Source: Ktedonobacter sp. (GTDB lineage Bacteria > Chloroflexota > Ktedonobacteria > Ktedonobacterales > Ktedonobacteraceae). Taken from it: a stretch of DNA of 8,339 nucleotides. The notes under the pieces were generated by a model. That model worked only from the letters and a program-made list of their open reading frames with translations, was not told where the DNA came from and made no database searches. Both the position numbers and the translations under genes were made by a program. Shown piece after piece: positions 1 to 6,841 of the stretch (position 1 is the first letter of the stretch; every line of letters begins with the position of its first letter). The stretch spans positions 1 through 8,339 of the forward strand of contig DMFQ01000332.1 of assembly GCA_003450555.1 (NCBI GenBank). Reading direction: 5' to 3'.

Positions 1-1542
1 GAACGCAACCTGCAATTTCTGCGACCAGAAACAGGAAGACTTGGCTTGATCGTTTCTAAAGGCATTGAGACAGAAGGCTATGCGGAACGCCTGCGACAGT
101 TGCTCAGCAGCCAATATCGCCTGCTGCAAATTGACTTTTTCCCCGCTCTACGTCTCTTCCAGGATGCAGCTATCGAAAACACCATTGTCCTCGTTGAGAA
201 TCGTGCGCCTGATGAGGAGCATGAAGTAATTCGACGTAAACATCGCCAGGTAGATTGTTCAAACTACGAACCGCTCCCTCCTGTACCACAATTGGCCTCC
301 AACGGACAGATTTTCAGGTGGCGTTACGACTCCCTTCTCGATAAAAGCCTGGCTCAGGGGAGTATTCCTCTCTGCGCTATTGTATACATGGGTACAGGTA
401 TTGAAGCACAAAGCAAAGAGTCATTTGACCCAATCGTTGCCGGAAAAAGGCAGAAGATATTTACCCTCGATGACGTCTTTTTACCCCCTGATAGGGGTGC
501 AAAACGTCCCACTGAGTACACGGATGACGGAGTACTAGGTGATGATGTAGACCGCTACTTTCTGCGCCGCAAGCGATTTGTAGCTTATGAGAAATATAAA
601 CCTAAGATGCGCCGTCCCCGATATAAAGCACTTTTCCGTACTGCTGAAAAGCTCCTGCTAGGGGAAACATCGGGCGGCTACTTTGATCGCTCCGGGCTAT
701 TTGCCAATCATAGTGTTCAGGTTGTAGTCTCCTGGAAAGCATTAGAGCAGGCGGGCGCGATTGAGGAAAAGGGCATCAAGGCGGTTCTTCGCGAATCGCG
801 GCAGATTGCAGGCGCCATAAATGGTCTTGCCTCTATCGCTGAATTGTTCGACCTGCGTTACCTGCTGGGTATCATAAACAGTCGCTTCATACGCCAATAC
901 GTTGCTTCCAATAGGCTTGAAGGTACCAGGGAAGGACGTATCTATCCCGATGTTTGGAAACGCTTACCTATCAAAGTTGCATCTGCTGAAAGGCAACAAC
1001 AAATAGCTATTCGGGTTGATGCTATTCAGGTACGGTACGAGCAACTGGCCGTAGTCCCAACGCCAGCATCACTGGCCGCAGATCCAAGTATCGCTTACCG
1101 CGACCCGCAGGGCTATCTCGCTCTGGGAGTACTGCGCTTCTTTGGCGATACACAAAGCACAATTGCCGAGAGGCCAACACTACAGAATGAACGGTTACTC
1201 TTGCGTCGCCAACCCCAGACATATCTAGAGTCATCAGAACCCGAACTCCTCCGTTATCTCGAACTGTACTTCTCGCAAATAAACCCAAAACTTCAGGGTT
1301 GGACATGGGTAGAAGCACGCAAGCGTATCCAGGTACCCGCTACCCTGGAAGCTGTACGTGCGTTCATGGCTTCGGTCGATAAAGTCACTGAGGAAGAACG
1401 GCGGATTCGTGTGAGCATTGATAGTCTATCGGCAGAGATTGAGGCTTTGATAGAGACAACGTATAAAGAACCTGCGGATGCAAATTTGATGGAGGTTATC
1501 AATACTAAAATGGTATATGGTAACAATTCAAGCTTGTTCTAA
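1..1542 (+). CDS. C-terminal part of an Eco57I/TaqI-like DNA methyltransferase or type II restriction-modification protein (5' end outside window)
   Basis: The frame is open from base 1 and gives 513 residues, so the gene begins upstream; a TTG at base 46 is an internal codon, not a likely start. The first residues (FLRPETGRLGLIVSKGI, about 7-21) match the end of the methyltransferase fold of N6-adenine methylases of the Eco57I class. The SAM-binding and NPPY motifs would lie upstream and are not visible. Residues about 130-330 look like a TaqI-type C-terminal specificity domain: a hydrophobic segment DLRYLLGIINS (284-294) is followed by YPDVWKRLPI (315-324), the usual 'strand, then LPI' ending of target-recognition domains. 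The last 180 residues are a charged, helix-rich tail of unknown role. Such proteins methylate adenine in a recognition site, and some also cut DNA through an N-terminal nuclease domain. I cannot tell whether this is a methylase only, a combined enzyme or a phage-defence methylase such as PglX. The gene ends in TAA and no clear terminator follows. Confidence 0.8.
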   Translation, partial: ERNLQFLRPETGRLGLIVSKGIETEGYAERLRQLLSSQYRLLQIDFFPALRLFQDAAIENTIVLVENRAPDEEHEVIRRKHRQVDCSNYEPLPPVPQLASNGQIFRWRYDSLLDKSLAQGSIPLCAIVYMGTGIEAQSKESFDPIVAGKRQKIFTLDDVFLPPDRGAKRPTEYTDDGVLGDDVDRYFLRRKRFVAYEKYKPKMRRPRYKALFRTAEKLLLGETSGGYFDRSGLFANHSVQVVVSWKALEQAGAIEEKGIKAVLRESRQIAGAINGLASIAELFDLRYLLGIINSRFIRQYVASNRLEGTREGRIYPDVWKRLPIKVASAERQQQIAIRVDAIQVRYEQLAVVPTPASLAADPSIAYRDPQGYLALGVLRFFGDTQSTIAERPTLQNERLLLRRQPQTYLESSEPELLRYLELYFSQINPKLQGWTWVEARKRIQVPATLEAVRAFMASVDKVTEEERRIRVSIDSLSAEIEALIETTYKEPADANLMEVINTKMVYGNNSSLF

Positions 1543-1598
1543 AACTCAACATTGTTGTGATACTGAAGACAGAAAAGAGCAAACAATAAAAGGGTAGC

Positions 1599-1620
1599 CA
1601 TATGACATACGTGTCATATG
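1599..1620. repeat. Perfect 9-bp inverted repeat, possible operator
   Basis: The arm CATATGACA (1599-1607) and its exact reverse complement TGTCATATG (1612-1620) are separated by TACG. No T-run follows, so it is not an intrinsic terminator. It lies about 140 bp upstream of the chosen start of the BON-domain gene and 57 bp after the methylase stop. Its size and symmetry suit a dimeric repressor or activator, but no regulator gene is visible here. A role as an operator is inference. Confidence 0.5.
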
Positions 1621-1651
1621 AAGAAGTTACCAAATGAGGGAATACTAACTA

Positions 1652-1680
1652 TTGCAACATCCGCACATTCCTGTTATTCT
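1652..1680 (+). promoter_or_regulatory. Weak candidate sigma-70-type promoter for the BON-domain gene
   Basis: TTGCAA (1652-1657) and TATTCT (1675-1680) are 17 bp apart, each matching four of six consensus bases. This would start transcription near 1687, about 75 bases before the chosen start codon, and would place the inverted repeat at 1599-1620 just upstream of the -35 box. In a 219-bp AT-richer gap such a match could arise by chance. Confidence 0.2.
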
Positions 1681-1761
1681 TATTACAGGCGGGATCACTC
1701 TGTCTTAACAAGTCAGGATCCCCATAAATCGTACTTGATACTTAGAGGGAAACAAGAGCGC

Positions 1762-2490
1762 ATGAGCATGAATACACCTCTTCAAAGTGTTAATCTCACA
1801 ACAGATGAGATGGTCGCGCCACCACCGGCCGACATCGAAGAACATGAATCAGAAGAAGGCCACGCCCATATTCACATGCCTAACGGCAGTTTATGGCCAT
1901 TCATTTTATCTTTAGCAGTAGTCATAACGATGGTCGGAATGCTGACCATCAACTCCAATCCCTGGATCTCCATTATTGCAGCCCCCTTTATCCTTGTCGC
2001 TATTTTGGGATGGGCTTTAGAAGACCCATTTGCTTCACGCACAGAAAAAGCAAGATCCTCACGTGTGCCGACTACCTATGCGGCTGCTGCTGAGACTGGG
2101 CAACCAACTTACCTGGCGGAGTTGTTACTGCAAGATGCTCAAGACGTGGCCGATCGGACTGTCACCGTCAGCAGCACCGAGTGGAGTGCCCACCCTGTCA
2201 AGGTTGAGGTTGAACGCGAAGGCGTCGTACTGGCACTCTATGGTAAAGTCGAGCTGGAGGAGCAGCGTAAAGTACTTCAGGAAGCCCTCTTGAAGATGCC
2301 TGGCGTCATCGATGTAAAGAACTTCCTCGTTGCAGAAGATACCATTTTGAACGCTGTCAATGCCAGCATTGAAAAGCTACGAGCTGCTGGCAAGCTTGAA
2401 GGGGCAAAAGACATCACGGCACTCGTTGAGAACTACATTGTGAGTCTCTACGGCGAAACGCCCACCAGCGCGATGAAGTACGGCACTTGA
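1762..2490 (+). CDS. Membrane-anchored tandem BON-domain protein, frameshifted near its C-terminus
   Basis: As read, the product is 242 residues. The start is taken at ATG 1762, preceded by AGAGGG (1744-1749); an in-frame ATG at 1618 lies inside the inverted repeat, lacks a ribosome site and adds 48 residues of unconvincing sequence. Residues 1-42 are polar and acidic, with a His-rich stretch (HAHIHMP, about 34-40). Two hydrophobic segments follow (about 44-63 and 68-86), joined by a short NSNP turn, so both the N-terminus and the large C-terminal part should face the same side. The HIHMP-NGSLWPF junction recalls small membrane subunits or C-terminal extensions of cytochrome c oxidases, but this is weak. 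Residues about 142-192 form one BON domain (conserved Gly in LYGKV and in MPGV). A second begins near 195 (LYGET, 229-233) but stops at TGA 2488. BON domains are thought to bind phospholipids or membranes. The function of this protein is unknown. Confidence 0.7.
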   Translation: MSMNTPLQSVNLTTDEMVAPPPADIEEHESEEGHAHIHMPNGSLWPFILSLAVVITMVGMLTINSNPWISIIAAPFILVAILGWALEDPFASRTEKARSSRVPTTYAAAAETGQPTYLAELLLQDAQDVADRTVTVSSTEWSAHPVKVEVEREGVVLALYGKVELEEQRKVLQEALLKMPGVIDVKNFLVAEDTILNAVNASIEKLRAAGKLEGAKDITALVENYIVSLYGETPTSAMKYGT

Positions 2491-2599
2491 GCGAGAGATC
2501 GTCGGTATTCCCGGCGTGCGTGTCGTCATCAACCACATTGGCCTTGATGAGAACATCCCAGGCAACCTGGGCAGAACGAATAATAAAATCGGTAAGTAA
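2483..2599 (+). pseudogene. Out-of-frame remainder of the second BON domain
   Basis: From base 2483, one frame over from the gene above, 38 codons run to TAA at 2597 and begin ALEREIVGIPGVRVVINHIG. This is the missing second half of a BON domain: the GIPGV turn and following strand copy the MPGVIDVKNFL of the first BON domain. Removing one G of the GG pair at 2482-2483 restores MKY-ALEREIVG and an intact protein of 278 residues spanning 1762-2599. The piece has no start codon or ribosome site of its own. The cause is either a real one-base insertion or a sequencing or assembly error; the preserved codons suggest the event is recent or artefactual. Confidence 0.75.
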
Positions 2600-2614
2600 G
2601 CTCTAGCAAACACA

Positions 2615-2647
2615 AAAAGCAGGCCTCACGACATGAGGCCTGCTTTT
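2615..2647. terminator. Bidirectional intrinsic terminator between the convergent units
   Basis: AAAAGCAGGCCTCA (2615-2628) pairs perfectly over 14 bp with TGAGGCCTGCTTTT (2634-2647) around a CGACA loop. On the plus strand the stem ends in TTTTAT, 16 bases after the BON frame ends at 2599. On the minus strand the run of A at 2614-2618 becomes a U-run, about 60 bases after the ftsZ stop. The GC-rich core and T-tract on each side fit a terminator that serves both strands. Confidence 0.85.
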
Positions 2648-2705
2648 ATCGTATATAGCCCTGGAAGCCAAACCCCTGCTTTTGGCTAGAACCTAGAACC
2701 GTCCA

Positions 2706-4238
2706 CTACCGTTTCCGCAGGAAGGCCGGGATATCGATCACATCACCGGAAGGTGGGTTGCGATTTCCCCTTGGCAGGTCGAGACCCCTTTGATCTAGCC
2801 GCCGCACAGGTCGCTGCGAACGCTGATCACCAGAAGGCCGCTGTGACGACTGCGCCTCCGGTTCAGGCACCGGGAGCCGCCCATGAGTGCTAGAACCTTG
2901 ACCTGTCCTTGGCATTTCCATTGGACCCTCGTCCAGGTCGTACACGTCCGCGCTCACATCCCTGGCAATCGCCTGGCGTCCTGGCTCCTGCTCAGGAGAT
3001 ACCAGCGGGCGCTGCCGCATGAGTGGATCAGCCTGCGACACATAGGGTGCCTGCACCGAATGCACCGGGTCTGTTGGATGATTGGTCATATTCACCGGCG
3101 GCGGTGTTACCGGCAAGGAACCATATCCCTGCTGTTGCACAGGCTGCTGGCGTCCAGCCGCGTTGCCATTGTTACCGTTATTACCACTCATTGACGACAC
3201 TGAATAGAGCATACTGCGATCATAAGCTGGCGTACGACTCTGCTGCTGATAGGGCATAACAACCTGTGCTGGTGTCCGTGCGATCCCATCAAAGCCAGTC
3301 GCAATGACGGTAATCTTGACCTTTCCATCGAAATTAGGATCTTGTACAGCGCCGAAGATGATATTTGCCTCAGGATGCGCCGCCTTGCTAATCACGTCAG
3401 CCGCTTCATTGACCTCGAACAGCGACAGATCCATGCCCCCTGTGATATTGAACAGTACACCTCGCGCCCCACTGATGTCGATATCCAGCAATGGACTGGC
3501 GATCGCCATATGCGCAGCATCTAACGCGCGCGTTTCCCCACTGGCTTCACCTATCGCCATCAAAGCCGAACCGGCAGTTGACATGATCGTCTTGACATCG
3601 GCAAAGTCCAGGTTGATTAGCCCGGGAACGGTGATCAGGTCACTGATACCCTGAATACCCTGGCGTAATACGTCGTCCGCAAGACGGAATGCCTCAGAAA
3701 GCGGCATTTTCTTATCCGCAACCTGTAAGAGCCGATCGTTGGGTACGGTTATCAAGGTATCGACATGCTGCTTGAGGTTAGCGATGCCTTCCTCCGCTGC
3801 GAGACGACGCTTGTTGCCCTCGAAGGTGAATGGCTTTGTCACGACACCGACTGTCAGCGCTCCGGCCTCACGCGCAATCTGTGCCACTATCGGGCTGGCT
3901 CCCGTTCCTGTACCGCCTCCCATACCCGCGGTGATGAACACCATATCAGAGCCTTTAAGCACCTCGTACAGTTCTTCAGCATTCTCTTCCGCTGCCTTGG
4001 CTCCAATACTGGGATTGCCACCCGCACCGAGGCCACGGGTAAGCTTGTCTCCGATACGGATATGATGTGGAGCATCGGTGAGCAGCAGGGCCTGGGCATC
4101 GGTATTGATGGCAATAAACTCGATTCCCACCATATTCGCCTGTATCATGCGATTGACCGCATTACTGCCTCCACCTCCAACACCGATCACTCGGATCTGG
4201 GCGAAGCCTTCTATTTGATGATTTCCGATTGGTAGCAT
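2706..4238 (-). CDS. ftsZ: Cell division protein FtsZ, tubulin-like GTPase
   Basis: FtsZ polymerises with GTP under the membrane to form the division ring. The start is ATG 4238, with AAAGGGGG (4254-4247) eight bases upstream, giving 510 residues; an ATG at 4301 would overlap ftsA and lacks a ribosome site. The N-terminal nucleotide-binding domain has [14 protein letters not shown] (17-30) and the tubulin signature GGGTGTG (107-113). The T7 loop [11 protein letters not shown] (206-216) carries N209, D211 and D214, equivalent to the residues that complete the GTPase site of the neighbouring subunit, so the protein should be active. Residues about 330-498 are an unusually long linker rich in Q, P, N, R and S. 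The last twelve residues, [12 protein letters not shown], are the canonical C-terminal peptide that binds FtsA and other partners. It lies 19 bp after ftsA and is the last gene of the operon, before the terminator at 2615-2647. Confidence 0.98.
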   Translation of the reverse strand: MLPIGNHQIEGFAQIRVIGVGGGGSNAVNRMIQANMVGIEFIAINTDAQALLLTDAPHHIRIGDKLTRGLGAGGNPSIGAKAAEENAEELYEVLKGSDMVFITAGMGGGTGTGASPIVAQIAREAGALTVGVVTKPFTFEGNKRRLAAEEGIANLKQHVDTLITVPNDRLLQVADKKMPLSEAFRLADDVLRQGIQGISDLITVPGLINLDFADVKTIMSTAGSALMAIGEASGETRALDAAHMAIASPLLDIDISGARGVLFNITGGMDLSLFEVNEAADVISKAAHPEANIIFGAVQDPNFDGKVKITVIATGFDGIARTPAQVVMPYQQQSRTPAYDRSMLYSVSSMSGNNGNNGNAAGRQQPVQQQGYGSLPVTPPPVNMTNHPTDPVHSVQAPYVSQADPLMRQRPLVSPEQEPGRQAIARDVSADVYDLDEGPMEMPRTGQGSSTHGRLPVPEPEAQSSQRPSGDQRSQRPVRRLDQRGLDLPRGNRNPPSGDVIDIPAFLRKR

Positions 4239-4246
4239 TTTCGTGG

Positions 4247-4254
4247 CCCCCTTT
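4247..4254 (-). promoter_or_regulatory. Ribosome binding site of ftsZ
   Basis: On the minus strand AAAGGGGG lies eight bases before ATG 4238, in the 19-bp gap after the ftsA stop (TAG, 4260-4258). It decides the ftsZ start against the in-frame ATG at 4301. Confidence 0.7.
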
Positions 4255-4257
4255 GAA

Positions 4258-5493
4258 CTAAGGTAAAAACGCACGTAACCAGCGTCCGAAACGGGACGCA
4301 AAACTCATTAGCCCATTATCCTCAGGCTCATCCTCATCGATGAGGAACGAGGTGTGGGTCAAAGCCCATTGCAACAGGCCAACCGCGGTTGCATAAGCTG
4401 GCCGCGAGATCGAATCGGCCAGTCCATGAAGTCCAAGCGGAGAACCAATGCGGGTTGGCAGGTCCAGTATCTGTCCTGCTAGACCCTGGATACCAGGCAA
4501 TTCTGCAGAGCCGCCGGTGAGCACCAGGCCCGCCGGTAGCAATCCATCATAACCAGATTTACGGATCTCCTCGTGAACCATCTCAAACAGTTCTTCCACG
4601 CGAGCCTGGATGATCTCAGCCAACAATTTACGCGGCACCAGATCATCACAGTTCGGCATAAATTGTGCCAGGTCGATCATATCGTCATCAGAGATAGCAG
4701 AAGGATCACAATGACCATAGGTCAATTTGAGTTCCTCAGCCACACCGAAAGGTAGGCGCAGGCCAATGGCGATGTCGCTTGTGATCAGGTTGCCCCCAAT
4801 CGGCAAGACGACCGTCTGCCAGATAGCTCCATCGGAAAACACTGCGATATCCGTGGAACCACCACCAATATCGACCAGCGCTACTCCAAGATCTGTCTCG
4901 CCATCCGCCAGGACAGCTTCGCTGGAGGCCAGTGGCTCCAGTACGAGATCTTCGATCTCTACACGCGCCTTTTGCACACACTTAATTAAATTGTGAATTG
5001 AAGACACCGCACCGGTAATAATATGCGTCTCCACCTCAAGGCGAAAGCCAGACATGCCAATAGGGTTCTTTATACCCTCTTGCCCATCAACGACATAGCC
5101 GCGTGGTATCACATGGATCACCTCGCGATTCGCGGGGATGGCAATTGCTCGCGCAACCTCGATAGCTCGGCTAATGTCGTTTTGCACAATATCCCGGTGG
5201 CTCGGCGAGATTGCAACAAATCCTTTGCTATTCTCCGAGGCAATATGGCTGCCTGCAATCCCTACATACGCTGTGGTTATCTTCTTTCCAGAGAGACGTT
5301 CAGCACGATCAAGCGCCGCTGCAATTGAAGTGACGGTCTCTTCAATGTTCACCACCACCCCACGGCGCAAACCCTGTGAAGGGCAGGTGCCAACGCCAAC
5401 AATGTTCATCTTCCCGTCGCGATCTAATTCACCGACGAGAACGCAGATTTTTGTTGTTCCAACGTCGATACCGACGATCACCCGCTCTTGCAC
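4258..5493 (-). CDS. ftsA: Cell division protein FtsA, actin-like membrane anchor of FtsZ
   Basis: FtsA is an ATP-binding actin homologue that ties FtsZ filaments to the inner face of the membrane and recruits later divisome proteins. I chose GTG 5493 as the start because AGGAG (5506-5502) sits eight bases upstream and it puts [11 protein letters not shown] right at the N-terminus, giving 411 residues. An ATG at 5520 would add nine residues but has no ribosome site. Visible motifs are phosphate-1 GIDVGTTK (8-15), an SHS2T subdomain at about 82-160, phosphate-2 VDIGGGSTD (207-215), and the adenosine motif [13 protein letters not shown] (322-334). The C-terminal [16 protein letters not shown] (395-410) is an amphipathic helix of the membrane-targeting type, after an acidic linker (DEDEPED). 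Length is normal for the family. It follows ftsQ after about 145 bp and precedes ftsZ by 19 bp. Confidence 0.97.
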   Translation of the reverse strand: MQERVIVGIDVGTTKICVLVGELDRDGKMNIVGVGTCPSQGLRRGVVVNIEETVTSIAAALDRAERLSGKKITTAYVGIAGSHIASENSKGFVAISPSHRDIVQNDISRAIEVARAIAIPANREVIHVIPRGYVVDGQEGIKNPIGMSGFRLEVETHIITGAVSSIHNLIKCVQKARVEIEDLVLEPLASSEAVLADGETDLGVALVDIGGGSTDIAVFSDGAIWQTVVLPIGGNLITSDIAIGLRLPFGVAEELKLTYGHCDPSAISDDDMIDLAQFMPNCDDLVPRKLLAEIIQARVEELFEMVHEEIRKSGYDGLLPAGLVLTGGSAELPGIQGLAGQILDLPTRIGSPLGLHGLADSISRPAYATAVGLLQWALTHTSFLIDEDEPEDNGLMSFASRFGRWLRAFLP

Positions 5494-5501
5494 GATACAC
5501 G

Positions 5502-5506
5502 CTCCT
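5502..5506 (-). promoter_or_regulatory. Ribosome binding site deciding the GTG start of ftsA
   Basis: AGGAG on the minus strand, eight bases before GTG 5493. The ATG at 5520 lies upstream of it and has no purine-rich site of its own. Confidence 0.65.
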
Positions 5507-5638
5507 ATTGGGCGGTACATGTGTGAGACGCACTACAAGTTACATATTCCTTCATATGACCGAACCCTTCCATCTCTGGTTGACCACTAAGGCCATCCCA
5601 CTATTTCATACCCTACGCCTAAGGTCATGCCAGGCTCA

Positions 5639-6841
5639 TTACTGTTTTAACGTGTACACAGGTCTCAGGCCAAAGCGCAGATCGATTGTCGCGAGATTGA
5701 GTTGTTCTCGCTGCGCCAGAGCCAGGATTTGCTTGAGTTCTACAAGTCGATTGTCTAGCGGGTTAGCATCATTTGCCCCGCCCAGGTACGCTAACCACCC
5801 TGCTTTACTTTCGACAACATATCCCTCAAACCGCCTCTGTCCCCCCATATTCGCTTGCCCACTGGCAGGCACTGCAGCCTTCGTATCAACGTAACGCAAG
5901 GTAAAGTTTGTGACACCAGCCACTTGCGGCAATTCCGCAAACACTGCCACTGCGAACGAGATATCAGCCGCATTCAATTGCACACCGGGATGTATCACTG
6001 TTCCCTTTCCCCCAGCGGTCTTACCCTGATTCCTCCCATCCACGACCGTCATGAGTGCATTCGCTCCCGTGGTCTCATCCGCTGGTGCGATCACTATTCC
6101 ATGTTGGTCAACACTATACGTTCCGTGCGATGTCTGCCAGAGCAGCACTGGCGTCCTCTCTGTTACCGACACCTGCAACTGGTTGGGCCACTGCTTCTCC
6201 AGATCCACGGAGGCCACCATCGGCAACATATCGATACGCTGCGTGAGTGCCACCACGTCTATCAGAAAAATGTTCTGGCCCTGCATCCCCATATGTTGAA
6301 TATTGCGCACCAGGATGTCGTTATGCGTCCCAACCACGCTCACCTGCGCCACGCGAAATGCGCTGCTAGTGAGAGCAAAGTTGGACCCCAAAGCTACCAG
6401 CACCAGCAGTGCAAAGATACCAAACACTTTCCACAGCAACCCCGAGCGATGTGTGTATCTTCCACTGCGTACCGGCACTGGTGTCTGATTATACCGTGGC
6501 AGAGGACGCTTTAATACCCGCATTTGTCCACCAATGGCAGGCACACCCGTTTGAGCCAGGGTACGCGCTTTACGTGGTGCGAGTTCATGATGCGTTGGCG
6601 CTTTCGCGCGGGCGGAAAAGAGTTGATTCCGCCTGTGAAGGTAGCTTTCCCCCGCTGCCGGCTGCACTTCACGATGTCGCGTCACTACCCGCTCGCGAAC
6701 GCCTACACTCCCTGCCCCGTCGCGACGGGGTAAGGGTGGCGCGGAGGAGTATAGAGGCGCTTGCGCCGCCCTCGTACCCTCTGGCCGCCTATAGATATGA
6801 GTAGCTATCTGCTCTCTTGGTTGTCTCGTCTCTTCTGTCAT
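5639..6841 (-). CDS. ftsQ: Cell division protein FtsQ/DivIB with long cytoplasmic tail
   Basis: FtsQ (DivIB) is a single-pass membrane protein that links the cytoplasmic ring to the outer divisome (FtsB/FtsL and the septal wall synthases). The start is ATG 6841, which overlaps the murB stop as ATGA and has GGAGG four bases upstream; an ATG 42 bases earlier, inside murB, is less likely. The product is 400 residues. Residues 1-135 are cytoplasmic, disordered-looking and basic, with about 22 arginines. One membrane segment spans about 136-157. A POTRA domain runs from about 161 to 230 (AFRVAQVSVVG to VSVTERTPVLLW), and the beta domain continues to the end (LNLATIDLRFGLRPVYTLK), typical of the family. 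The cytoplasmic tail is several times longer than in Escherichia coli. The C-terminus is complete and ends in TAA; an untranslated stretch of about 145 bp precedes ftsA. Confidence 0.93.
   Translation of the reverse strand: MTEETRQPREQIATHIYRRPEGTRAAQAPLYSSAPPLPRRDGAGSVGVRERVVTRHREVQPAAGESYLHRRNQLFSARAKAPTHHELAPRKARTLAQTGVPAIGGQMRVLKRPLPRYNQTPVPVRSGRYTHRSGLLWKVFGIFALLVLVALGSNFALTSSAFRVAQVSVVGTHNDILVRNIQHMGMQGQNIFLIDVVALTQRIDMLPMVASVDLEKQWPNQLQVSVTERTPVLLWQTSHGTYSVDQHGIVIAPADETTGANALMTVVDGRNQGKTAGGKGTVIHPGVQLNAADISFAVAVFAELPQVAGVTNFTLRYVDTKAAVPASGQANMGGQRRFEGYVVESKAGWLAYLGGANDANPLDNRLVELKQILALAQREQLNLATIDLRFGLRPVYTLKQ
6715..6730. repeat. 16-bp perfect palindrome inside ftsQ
   Basis: CCCCGTCGCGACGGGG reads the same on both strands with no spacer. 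It lies in the part of ftsQ coding for the basic cytoplasmic tail (P-R-R-D-G). In mRNA it could form a GC-rich hairpin about 110 bases into ftsQ. It may be a by-product of arginine and glycine codons. Confidence 0.6.

Noticed and set aside
1525..1560. Short hairpins (AACAA/TTGTT and CAACA/TGTTG) around the end of the methylase gene
   Set aside because: Five-base AT-rich stems without a following T-tract are not credible terminators.
1618..1761. ATG 1618 as the start of the BON-domain protein
   Set aside because: It lies inside the inverted repeat, lacks a ribosome site at suitable spacing, and the extra 48 residues look like translated intergenic sequence.
2461..2495. Programmed +1 frameshift (ACT TGA G, like the prfB CTT TGA C site) joining the BON frames
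   Set aside because: Slippage of the ACT-reading tRNA onto CTT pairs poorly, and there is no internal ribosome-site-like stimulator upstream. A simple one-base insertion restores the family sequence better.
3739..4235. Overlapping plus-strand open frames opposite the FtsZ GTPase domain
   Set aside because: They mirror conserved FtsZ codons and have no independent evidence of coding.
5550..5560. GTCATATGAAG on the minus strand upstream of ftsA, shared with 1613-1623
   Set aside because: An 11-base match without the inverted-repeat partner is plausible by chance and does not show a shared operator.
5855..6514. Long plus-strand open frame (219 codons) opposite ftsQ
   Set aside because: It lies entirely antisense to a well-supported FtsQ, is rich in His and Cys in a way typical of shadow frames, and has no recognisable domain or ribosome site.
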